Shown here piece after piece: positions 26,727-33,853 of a DNA stretch of 64,000 bases. Position numbers and translations under genes: made by a program. The notes under the pieces are model-generated. The model was not told where the DNA came from, did no database searches, and saw nothing but the letters and a program-made list of their open reading frames with translations. The stretch is from assembly GCA_902793335.1 (NCBI GenBank), contig CADBCZ010000005.1, positions 1-64,000 of the forward strand, read 5' to 3'. Each line of letters begins with the position of its first letter. Positions within the stretch are counted from its first letter, which is position 1. The stretch is from an uncultured Lachnospiraceae bacterium. GTDB lineage: Bacteria > Bacillota > Clostridia > Lachnospirales > Lachnospiraceae.

Positions 26727-27666
26727 AGTACTCACCTACCTCTACATCCTCTAATACTGCAATCGCATCATCTGCCAAAATGGCTGCTGAGCAGTAAAGA
26801 GATAAGAGATAAGAAGCAACACCCTTATCATCTATTCCGCGGAAGCGAACAGATAATCCTCTTGAATGCTCGTTCTTAAGTCCTGCCTGGAAAAGTCCGA
26901 TAACACCTCTCTTAGCCTCTCCTGTACGGATCAAGAGGATGTTAGTCTTACCACTCTGCGACTTTGGATTCTTAAGTCCGTCTACAAGTAATTTATCTGT
27001 AGGAATGATTGGGATTCCTCTCCATGTAAGGAATGTTCCTCCTGCAATGTTTGTAGTTACAGGTGGTACCCCTCTCTTAGTACATTCTCTCTCAAATGCA
27101 GCAATTGCTCTTGGGTGAGCTAAGAAGAATGAAGGCTCCTTCCAAACCTTTGTGATAAGTTCATCAAGGTCATCCGGTGTTGGTGCACCATTTCTTGGCT
27201 GAATTCTCTGAGAATCAGGTACATTCTTTAAAAGACCGTAATCATCATTATTTATAAGCTGACTCTCCTGTCTCTCACGAAGTGACTCGATAGCAAGACC
27301 CAACTGCTCCTGAACCTGATCATATGGTGAGCTGTATACATCCTCAATTGCTGTATTAACATTAATAATTGTTGAAATAGAATTTAATACATATTCTCTT
27401 GGCTCTGTCTCATATTCAACATATCCATCAGGAATAATGTCTGACTTCTTTGTCTGGCTGCAAAGCACGTCAAGCGGAGTTTCTCCCTCAACTACCTTAT
27501 TTACACGAAAGATTCCTGTCTCTAAGCCCTTAAACTCTAACAGTCTTGTAATCCATTTTGGTGTAATCGCACCATACTGTGGTTTTGTCTTTGTCACATT
27601 GGCGAGATTATAAGCCGCCTTAGCTCCTAAAGCATTGATCTGATTTTTGTCTGTTTCTTTTGCCAT
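26713..27666 (-). CDS. Family 2A encapsulin shell protein (SrpI-like)
   Basis: 317 residues, typical for the HK97-fold shell long annotated as major membrane protein I or SrpI. Recognisable parts: YGAITPKWITRLLEFKGLET at the N-terminal arm, VEYETEPREYVLNSISTIIN, a segment on repeated REYVLNS/EDVYSSPYDQVQEQL, ELITKVWKEPSFFLAHPRAI, and FRGIDDKGVASYLLSLYCS. It self-assembles into an icosahedral compartment that encloses the desulfurase encoded immediately downstream. No cyclic-nucleotide-binding insertion is present, which separates 2A from 2B. A strong GGAGG lies before the ATG; the 72-bp gap upstream allows a separate promoter. Confidence 0.93.
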   Translation of the reverse strand: MAKETDKNQINALGAKAAYNLANVTKTKPQYGAITPKWITRLLEFKGLETGIFRVNKVVEGETPLDVLCSQTKKSDIIPDGYVEYETEPREYVLNSISTIINVNTAIEDVYSSPYDQVQEQLGLAIESLRERQESQLINNDDYGLLKNVPDSQRIQPRNGAPTPDDLDELITKVWKEPSFFLAHPRAIAAFERECTKRGVPPVTTNIAGGTFLTWRGIPIIPTDKLLVDGLKNPKSQSGKTNILLIRTGEAKRGVIGLFQAGLKNEHSRGLSVRFRGIDDKGVASYLLSLYCSAAILADDAIAVLEDVEVGEYYDYD

Positions 27667-27738
27667 TGTTATTTTCCTCCTTATTAATATGTGCTAATGC
27701 ACTTATTTAACATTATTATCAATATATAGAAATATCTT

Positions 27739-29196
27739 TTACAACCACGCACCCTCATGCGAGAAAATGATGTCTTTAGCTCCATCAATTCCTCCCTTTA
27801 AATTATAGAGAGGACCTTTATATCCGGCTTCTCTAAGAGTCTTAATAGCTAAAATACTGCGTTTACCCTGTTTACATATAAATATAGTATCTATCTCCGG
27901 ATCAAGCTCTTTCTGTCTTCTGGCAAGCTGACCTATAGGTATAACAACTACATCAGGGAATCTGTGAATTGCCCGTTCATGTGGTTCCCTTATATCAACT
28001 ATAGTCATCTTGTCACCACGTTCGATCCTCTCGGCAAGCTCCTCAGGTTCTATACCTTCAATCGGTATCTCCTCTTCTTCCTCTCTAAGTCCGCAGAAAT
28101 CTTCGTAATCGTAATCCTCTACTTCAAATATTGATGCTTTCTTTCCACAAATCGGACAATTATCATTTTTATGAACCTTAAGTATATTTGAATGTAGATA
28201 CAGACTGTCTACAGTCAGCAGTTTTCCGCTAAGATTCTCACCTATACCGATAATGAGCTTTAATACCTCATTAGCCTGAATGCTTCCTATAATTCCGGGG
28301 AGCGGCGATATCGCACCACCCTCGGCACAAGTAGGTACAAGCCCTGTCGGTGGTGGTGAAGGGAACTGACATCTGTAGCATGGTCCATCATCAAGATTAA
28401 AAATACCAACCTGACCCTCGTACTGATAAATCGCACCAAATACGAGCGGAATTTTAGCCAATGCACAGGCATCGCCGATTACATAGCGCGCTTTGTAATT
28501 ATCGGTACAATCAACAACAACGTCATATCCTGCGATAACTTCCATAATATTTTCAGCATCCACCTTAATGTTATCCACTTCTATGGTTAGTTTCGGATTG
28601 ATTCCTTTAATGGTATCCTTTGCAGATGCAGTCTTAGGTCTTCCTATATCACGTTTTCCATGGATAACCTGACTTTGCAGATTACCCAGATTAACCTCAT
28701 CAAAATCGACTACCTTAATCTCACCTATTCCCGCTGCCGCAAGATATTGAATTACAGGTGAGCCCAATGCTCCCGCACCGATTATAACAACTCTCGCAGC
28801 CTTGATTCTTTTCTGCCCCTTTACACCTATTTCCCTGAGCATTAAATGTTTGTTAAACCGTTCAATCTCTGCGTCGTCAAATGAGACCTCTTTTCTTCTC
28901 TCATCTGATATAAGACTCTCTGTCGGTGCCCCTCCGGCAATAGACGGAATCAAGAGCAATTCTCTGTTAGCGGTAATATCCTCATCCCACTTATCTTCTG
29001 TTGTAAATTTTTCATCATCAACATATATCTGTATAAACTCCCGAAGTTTTCCGTCATCATTATATAAAGCTTCCCTACCATCAGGATATTCGTCTGTAAG
29101 AGTCTTAAGAAGGCTTCGTACAGTATTTCCTTCAAGCTCAACCTTATCATGTCGCCCGAAAAAACCTCTAAGAGTTGCTGAAATATAAATCTTCAT
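27739..29196 (-). CDS. Sulfur carrier-E1-rhodanese fusion protein
   Basis: About 485 residues from the ATG at 29196. Three parts: a MoaD/ThiS-like ubiquitin fold (about 1-88) ending in IPSIAGGAPTES; a MoeB/ThiF-type adenylating domain (about 105-355) with VVIIGAGALGSPVIQYLAA and zinc pairs CYRCQF and CPICGKK; and a rhodanese domain (about 385-485) with active-site Cys in TIFICKQGKRSI. E1 enzymes adenylate the C-terminal Gly of the carrier and rhodanese supplies persulfide, giving a protein thiocarboxylate. Here the Gly-Gly is internal, so the carrier must be cut free or work in cis. The JAMM peptidase gene ends 8 bp upstream. Confidence 0.88.
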   Translation of the reverse strand: MKIYISATLRGFFGRHDKVELEGNTVRSLLKTLTDEYPDGREALYNDDGKLREFIQIYVDDEKFTTEDKWDEDITANRELLLIPSIAGGAPTESLISDERRKEVSFDDAEIERFNKHLMLREIGVKGQKRIKAARVVIIGAGALGSPVIQYLAAAGIGEIKVVDFDEVNLGNLQSQVIHGKRDIGRPKTASAKDTIKGINPKLTIEVDNIKVDAENIMEVIAGYDVVVDCTDNYKARYVIGDACALAKIPLVFGAIYQYEGQVGIFNLDDGPCYRCQFPSPPPTGLVPTCAEGGAISPLPGIIGSIQANEVLKLIIGIGENLSGKLLTVDSLYLHSNILKVHKNDNCPICGKKASIFEVEDYDYEDFCGLREEEEEIPIEGIEPEELAERIERGDKMTIVDIREPHERAIHRFPDVVVIPIGQLARRQKELDPEIDTIFICKQGKRSILAIKTLREAGYKGPLYNLKGGIDGAKDIIFSHEGAWL

Positions 29197-29204
29197 ATCT
29201 CCAT

Positions 29205-29624
29205 TCACCTCCACTTTATGTAGTCAGTATCTGTAACATCCTTGTAATCTTCGTCAAAAGAATCCTTATAGTAGAGCCTTAATTCGTTGCACTTTTCATC
29301 ATCCACAGATGCTATAGCATAAATGCATCCCGGAATCATATAACGCTCATCCTCTTTTGACAAAACTGCCGGATAGTCTATGTGAGAATGGTAAAAGCCT
29401 ATTACATCCAATCCTCTCTTTTCACTTTCCTGCTCAATCCTATATAAAATGAGTGGATCAATTGTATAATGAATATTACTTTCGCTATCTGTATCAACAT
29501 TGTCAGCGCTTATAATCTCTGCTATTGTTTTTTCGTCTTTATGCCCTAACAAAATTCCACAGCACTCATTCGGATATTCATCTTCTGCATGACGTTTTAT
29601 CAAACCTTTAACCTTTCCATCCAT
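29205..29624 (-). CDS. JAMM/MPN+ metallopeptidase
   Basis: About 139 residues from the second ATG (GGGAG 9 nt upstream). The zinc motif is complete: Glu in YPNECCGILLGH, His-Ser-His in VIGFYHSHIDYPAVL, and Ser-x-x-Asp in LSKEDERY. Bacterial JAMM proteins next to ThiS-like carriers either trim residues after Gly-Gly (HcyD) or release cysteine from a carrier (Mec+). Adjacent to the fusion gene, it may cut after the internal Gly-Gly of the fusion. One of two JAMM genes in this operon. Confidence 0.85.
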   Translation of the reverse strand: MDGKVKGLIKRHAEDEYPNECCGILLGHKDEKTIAEIISADNVDTDSESNIHYTIDPLILYRIEQESEKRGLDVIGFYHSHIDYPAVLSKEDERYMIPGCIYAIASVDDEKCNELRLYYKDSFDEDYKDVTDTDYIKWR

Positions 29625-29669
29625 ACAGAGCATCTCCCATCTTAATAAAGCCTCCGGTCTTCCAGTCAG

Positions 29670-29807
29670 CTATTTCAACCGTATTTTTTCAGTTTTATCA
29701 ATCTGTATGACCTTACCATCCTGTATAACGATTGTGACTGTACCGTATTTCATATCCCTAACAAGTCTGTCAACCTGTTCAAGATATTCCTTCTCTTTAT
29801 CCTCCAC
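29670..29807 (-). CDS. DUF2292 (YezD-like) small protein
   Basis: 45 residues, GTG start, AGGTGA four nt before it; too short for usual ORF cut-offs. It reads VRDMKYGTVTIVIQDGKVIQ followed by IDKTEKIRLK, the DUF2292/YezD signature. The family is often found near sulfur or cysteine genes in Firmicutes; its role is unknown. It lies between the two JAMM genes and keeps the operon direction. Confidence 0.7.
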   Translation of the reverse strand: MEDKEKEYLEQVDRLVRDMKYGTVTIVIQDGKVIQIDKTEKIRLK

Positions 29808-29886
29808 CTCATCACCTCGCTATGCTAAAAAATCACACCATCAACTCACCTTACATTAATCATGCTAAAATCCTTGTTTATCCGTC

Positions 29887-30312
29887 TTACACATACTCAA
29901 TTTCATGTATGAAAACGTTCTTGTCTTTATCGACCTCAAATGCTTTAAATACCGGATTATCTTCCTCCTGTAAAGACAAAATCAGGTATTCAAATGTTGG
30001 ATCAAATGCAAGCCTCTTATCCTCCTCGGATGGTCTTGAAGGGCTTTCGGGATGTGAATGGAAATTTCCTATGAGTCCGACTCCGTTTGCTCTTGCATCC
30101 TTTAATGCGGCAAACTGTTCCTTCGGATCCATTGAAAAATGCTCATTGCTCTCATCTAGGTTTTTAAGAAGATATACTTTAGTGACCGTCTTGACGTTGC
30201 CTTCAACTGTCCCCGCAAGCAGACCACAGGCTTCATTGGGCAGTCCCTTTCTGCAGTGATCAAGTATCGTTTCATAATCTTCTTTTTTCATAACTATTTT
30301 GAAATCACTCAT
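29887..30312 (-). CDS. JAMM/MPN+ metallopeptidase (HcyD-like)
   Basis: About 141 residues from the ATG at 30312 (GAGGAA upstream; the frame extends to 30378 into the neighbour). Motif: Glu in LPNEACGLLAGT, His-Ser-His in GLIGNFHSHPESPS, Ser-x-x-Asp in RPSEEDKR. It sits directly after the E1-like gene and near the carrier ending Gly-Gly-Gly-Ala-Leu. By analogy with Wolinella HcyD, it would remove the last residues to expose the Gly terminus for activation. Cleavage is inferred. Confidence 0.86.
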   Translation of the reverse strand: MSDFKIVMKKEDYETILDHCRKGLPNEACGLLAGTVEGNVKTVTKVYLLKNLDESNEHFSMDPKEQFAALKDARANGVGLIGNFHSHPESPSRPSEEDKRLAFDPTFEYLILSLQEEDNPVFKAFEVDKDKNVFIHEIEYV

Positions 30313-30334
30313 ATCATTTCCTCTTGTATCTTTA

Positions 30335-31147
30335 TCACTCTCCGGGCTTCCACTCACAAACTGCCTGTTCATAATCAATCAGTTTTGTAATTGTTGGATT
30401 CTTTCCACATACCGCACAATTGCAGTTCTTTGGAAGTTTTACACTGTGGAAATCCATCTTAAGCGCATCGTATGTAAGAAGTTTTCCGGTTAGAAGCTCG
30501 CCCTGACCGATAATATACTTAACAGCCTCCATCGCCTGAAGACTTCCGATAACACCACCCATAGCACCGATAACACCGGCCTGCTTACAGGTAGGAACCG
30601 CATCCTTTGGTGGCGGATTCTTAAATACGCATCGATAACATGGTCCCTCTCCCGGAACATAAGTCATAAGCTGCCCCTTAAATCTGATAATACCGGCATG
30701 TGAAAACGGCTTACCTGCCATAACACATGCATCATTTATAAGGAACTTTGCAGGGAAATTATCCGTGCCATCAATTACAAAGTCATAATCCTTGATAATA
30801 TCCAATATGTTTGTTGAATTAATAAATGTATGATAAGTGTTAACTGTAACATCAGGATTTATGGCCTTCATCGTCTCTGCAGCCGACTCAACTTTCTTTT
30901 TGCCCACATCAGGTGTTGTATGTATAACCTGTCTCTGAAGATTTGAAAGGTCAACAACATCTGCATCGACAATACCGATAGTTCCGACTCCAGCTGCTGC
31001 AAGATAAAGTGCTGCCGGAGCACCAAGTCCGCCGGCGCCGATTATAAGAACTTTTGCATTCAATAATTTTTTCTGACCTTTAACGCCAACCTCTTTTAAT
31101 ATGATGTGGCGTGAATATCTCTCTAACTGTTCGTTTGAAAATGCCAT
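30335..31147 (-). CDS. ThiF/MoeB/HesA-family adenylyltransferase (HcyF-like)
   Basis: 270 residues. RYSRHIILKEVGVKGQKKLL at the N-terminus, nucleotide loop VLIIGAGGLGAPAALYLAAA, and zinc ligands in CYRCVF and CNCAVCGK. A Cys in AVPTCKQAGVIG may hold the thioester or persulfide. It activates the C-terminus of the ThiS-like carrier whose gene overlaps by one base. In this setting (metY, carrier, JAMM) the HcyF role of homocysteine synthesis is the best guess; thiamine or molybdopterin synthesis is less likely as thiG or moaE are absent. Confidence 0.88.
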   Translation of the reverse strand: MAFSNEQLERYSRHIILKEVGVKGQKKLLNAKVLIIGAGGLGAPAALYLAAAGVGTIGIVDADVVDLSNLQRQVIHTTPDVGKKKVESAAETMKAINPDVTVNTYHTFINSTNILDIIKDYDFVIDGTDNFPAKFLINDACVMAGKPFSHAGIIRFKGQLMTYVPGEGPCYRCVFKNPPPKDAVPTCKQAGVIGAMGGVIGSLQAMEAVKYIIGQGELLTGKLLTYDALKMDFHSVKLPKNCNCAVCGKNPTITKLIDYEQAVCEWKPGE

Positions 31148-31356
31148 TAAAGTGCTCCTCCTCCCATGAAATAGAGGAACTCTACAGCATCCCCTTCTTT
31201 GATAGCTGTTGCAGGAAATGCTTCCCTGTCGATAAACTCATCATTGATAGTAACTGTAACGTAATCAGGATTATCAATCTGTTCCTTCTCAATAAGCTTA
31301 TCAAGTGTAATTCCTTCTTCGTATTCTTTCTTTTCACCTGCGATTGTAAATGTCAT
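31147..31356 (-). CDS. ThiS/HcyS-like sulfur carrier with masked C-terminus
   Basis: 69 residues with a ubiquitin-like beta-grasp: MTFTIAGEKKEYEEGITLDK then the C-terminus GDAVEFLYFMGGGAL. Carriers act through a C-terminal Gly-Gly, but here Ala-Leu follow, so a peptidase must first trim them. That is the property of HcyS (Gly-Gly-Ala) and fits the JAMM genes in the operon. After thiocarboxylation it would give sulfur to MetY. Start and stop touch the neighbouring genes. Confidence 0.87.
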   Translation of the reverse strand: MTFTIAGEKKEYEEGITLDKLIEKEQIDNPDYVTVTINDEFIDREAFPATAIKEGDAVEFLYFMGGGAL

Positions 31357-31395
31357 ATCTATACCTACTTTCTTTTTATTTTTTAAGTTTTATTA

Positions 31396-31647
31396 TCAGT
31401 CTCCTACTTTCTTAACGATTAGTGTATATGTCCCGTCATCATTAGATGTGAGTTTCAACACCTCGTGTCCCTCTTCCTTAAGGCTTCTCGGAACATTTTG
31501 AACAGGCTCTCCGTCATTTAACTTAATTTCTAAAATGTCACCCTCATCAAGTTCATCCAAAGCAACTTTAGCCTTAACAAATGTCACAGGACAAACAACG
31601 TCTGTTATATCCACCTTGTCTGTTATTTCAAATTCAACTTCTGCCAT
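31396..31647 (-). CDS. TusA/SirA-like sulfurtransferase
   Basis: About 83 residues from the ATG at 31647 (AAGGAGG upstream). The TusA motif DVVCPVTFVKAKVALDEL holds the persulfide Cys; the family usually has CPxP, here CPVT. The fold continues with GDILEIKLNDGEPVQNVPRS. TusA-like proteins relay sulfur from desulfurases. It overlaps the metY end by 14 bp, so translation is coupled. Confidence 0.87.
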   Translation of the reverse strand: MAEVEFEITDKVDITDVVCPVTFVKAKVALDELDEGDILEIKLNDGEPVQNVPRSLKEEGHEVLKLTSNDDGTYTLIVKKVGD

Positions 31648-32896
31648 TTTCTTTATCCTCCTTGTTCTGCACTGCCTGTGCAAAATCCTTCTTAAGATCT
31701 TCTATATCCTCAATCCCAACGCTTATTCTTATAAGATCGTCATAAACACCCGATTTAAACTGTTCCTCTTTTGATAAATGAACGGCTATCGTAGATGCAG
31801 GATGGAGTACCAATGATTTTGTGTCTCCAATATTTGATAGAATATACGGAATCTTTAAATTATTCATTATATTAAATGCCCGTTCTTTGCTTCCGACTCT
31901 CACCGTGATTATCGCGCCATATTTGGCGCCGAACTGGCTCTTTGCAAGTTCATGTCCGGGATGTGATTCTAACCCAGGATAATTAACAATGAATTCGTCA
32001 TCTAAATCCACAAGAAACTTTGCAAGTTCTAATGCGTTCTGACATTGACGTTCAACTCTTAGCCCCAACGTTTCAAGTCCCAATATATTCAAAAATGCAT
32101 TCTGAGGCGAAAGACATCCACCTGTATTTCGAAACAGTCCGCTTCGTAGTTTTGCTATGTATGCAAACGGTCCGAACTTTTTATATGGAAGAAGACCGGG
32201 ATATCTTTCATCCCATTTAAACTTCCCTCCACTTATCAGTACTCCGCTTATCGCATCACTGTTTCCGTTAATGTACTTTGAAGACGAATGTATGACCACA
32301 TCTGCCCCCAGAGATAATGGGTTAATAAGCATCGGTGTTGTTATTGTGTTATCAATGATCAGAGGAAGCTTATGTGCATGTGCAATATCCGCAACAGCCT
32401 TTATATCCGTAATGTCTAACTTCGGATTACCCATAGTCTCTGCAAATATCACTCTTGTGTTTTCATTTATCAGCTTCTCATATTCTTCAGGAACATTATC
32501 AGCCACATATCTGGTAATTATTCCAAACGCCTCAAGCTCTTCAAACAGTTCAACAGTTCCACCATATAATCCTGCCGAAGCAACAACTTCATCTCCGCTT
32601 TGCAATATATTCATTAAAGCATTGAATAATGCCGACATTCCGGAAGAACATGCCACAGCCCCGATTCCTCCTTCCAGCAATGTCATTCTCTTCTCAAAAT
32701 CCTCAATGGTCGGATTATTGATTCTCGTATAGGAAAAACCAAGCGACTTGTTTGTAAATATATCTTCAAGCTCTTTGGCACTTTTATGTTTAAATGCACT
32801 GCTCTGATATATAGGCATATGTGTTGCTCCATGTGGATAATCAGCGGCTATTCCATGGAGCAAAGTGGTGTTAAAGCCACACTCAGACGTATTCAA
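31634..32896 (-). CDS. metY: O-acetylhomoserine sulfhydrylase (MetY)
   Basis: 420 residues, Cys/Met metabolism PLP family. PLP Lys in DVVIHSSSKYINGNSDAISG, and GFNTTLLHGIAADYPHGATH at the N-terminus. The length and YPGLESHPGHELAKSQF fit MetY (O-acetylhomoserine plus sulfide gives homocysteine) better than cystathionine synthase or lyase. Here the sulfur may come from the carrier thiocarboxylate encoded downstream. First gene of the operon; GGAGGTGGT precedes the ATG; promoter and two operators lie upstream. Confidence 0.9.
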   Translation of the reverse strand: MNTSECGFNTTLLHGIAADYPHGATHMPIYQSSAFKHKSAKELEDIFTNKSLGFSYTRINNPTIEDFEKRMTLLEGGIGAVACSSGMSALFNALMNILQSGDEVVASAGLYGGTVELFEELEAFGIITRYVADNVPEEYEKLINENTRVIFAETMGNPKLDITDIKAVADIAHAHKLPLIIDNTITTPMLINPLSLGADVVIHSSSKYINGNSDAISGVLISGGKFKWDERYPGLLPYKKFGPFAYIAKLRSGLFRNTGGCLSPQNAFLNILGLETLGLRVERQCQNALELAKFLVDLDDEFIVNYPGLESHPGHELAKSQFGAKYGAIITVRVGSKERAFNIMNNLKIPYILSNIGDTKSLVLHPASTIAVHLSKEEQFKSGVYDDLIRISVGIEDIEDLKKDFAQAVQNKEDKENGRS

Positions 32897-32919
32897 CTGA
32901 CACCACCTCCTTTTTATTG

Positions 32920-32968
32920 CACACCATTTTAGTATGTTTATAGCATATATTCATACCATTTTGGTATG
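32920..32968 (-). promoter_or_regulatory. Two tandem operators in the metY leader
   Basis: CATACCATTTTGGTATG (32952-32968) is a perfect 7-bp inverted repeat with a 3-bp centre. CACACCATTTTAGTATG (32920-32936) is a degenerate copy. Centres are 32 bp apart, three helical turns, so two dimers could sit on one face. Both lie downstream of the predicted transcript start. The same motif is at the rrf2 promoter. Confidence 0.7.
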
Positions 32969-32984
32969 TATTACGTGTAACGAA

Positions 32985-33013
32985 ATAATAACGGAATCAA
33001 CCTGTTTTGTCAA
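32985..33013 (-). promoter_or_regulatory. Promoter of the metY operon
   Basis: Minus strand TTGACA (33008-33013), 17-bp spacer, TATTAT (32985-32990). The sequence CCGTTATTATTT at the -10 is the same as in the sulfite reductase promoter at 50388-50416. Confidence 0.75.
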
Positions 33014-33078
33014 TAACTTTAAGTCGCTTTGATTATAGAAAATACAGAAGCTTGGCTATAACTTTTTCCTATACATAC

Positions 33079-33110
33079 AAACAAGGTACAACTTACTTTG
33101 TACCTTGTTT
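33079..33110 (-). terminator. Strong hairpin ending the transporter/radical SAM operon
   Basis: Perfect 12-bp arms AAACAAGGTACA (33079-33090) and complement (33099-33110) with an 8-nt loop lie 11 bp after the TauE gene. The minus-strand arm ends in TTT but the T-run is short. Confidence 0.7.
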
Positions 33111-33121
33111 CGACACCTTAT

Positions 33122-33835
33122 TTATATTATCAACATTATTGCCATTAGAATCAGCAGTACACATGTCATTTTTTCGAACTTTTCCTGGCTTATTACATTT
33201 ACAATTTGCTTCCCTATTATTGTTGCAATAATAACAGGAATCACACCTATCAGACCTATTATCAAATTCTCTTTCGTATATAGACCTTTATAATATTGTA
33301 TCACCATAATATATAATGACTGTAACAAGAACAGAAAACTGTTACTGGCTCTGAATATCTCCTTTTCTTTATAGCGCATGCTCATATATAAGACCATAAC
33401 TATACCACCACACAAAAACAGATAGTTTACAATCCCCGAAAGTATTAACACTATTACGGAAGCTGTTTTATTAAGATTAATTTCCTTTGAACATAATAAT
33501 TTGATCATTGTGATAATCAAAATGATTCCGCCAAGAATTCTTATTAAAACCTCTTCCACATTGACGAGACTGTTAAAAAACATTCCCAATATCATACCTA
33601 TAAAAACAAGCGCAAATATTGGGAGTAATTCTTTTACCTTTAATACTTTTCGATGCTGAACAATTATAGTACTGTTAAATGCAATACTAATAATATTGAC
33701 TACCGCTTTTGCATTAGCCAGACCCAAAACCACGGCACACAAAGGAACCGAGATTGCAGCTCCTGCAAATCCTGCAACTGATGAAACTAGAAATGAAAAG
33801 AATAATATAATTTCTGTTTCTACAACTTCAAGCAT
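33122..33835 (-). CDS. TauE/SafE-family sulfite/sulfonate permease
   Basis: About 237 residues from the ATG at 33835 (the upstream TTG start overlaps the previous gene). Seven to eight hydrophobic segments and the repeated half-structure with VSSVAGFAGAAISVPLCAVV typify TauE/SafE. The family exports sulfite or sulfoacetate or takes up sulfur compounds. As the last gene of a sulfonate-transport operon it may expel excess sulfite or supplement uptake. Confidence 0.82.
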   Translation of the reverse strand: MLEVVETEIILFFSFLVSSVAGFAGAAISVPLCAVVLGLANAKAVVNIISIAFNSTIIVQHRKVLKVKELLPIFALVFIGMILGMFFNSLVNVEEVLIRILGGIILIITMIKLLCSKEINLNKTASVIVLILSGIVNYLFLCGGIVMVLYMSMRYKEKEIFRASNSFLFLLQSLYIMVIQYYKGLYTKENLIIGLIGVIPVIIATIIGKQIVNVISQEKFEKMTCVLLILMAIMLII

Positions 33836-33853
33836 TATTACACATCCTATCAA

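Noticed and set aside
30335-31356. Thiamine or molybdopterin synthesis as role for the E1/carrier pair
   Set aside because: No thiG, thiH, moaA, moaC or moaE nearby; metY and JAMM genes fit the homocysteine route better.
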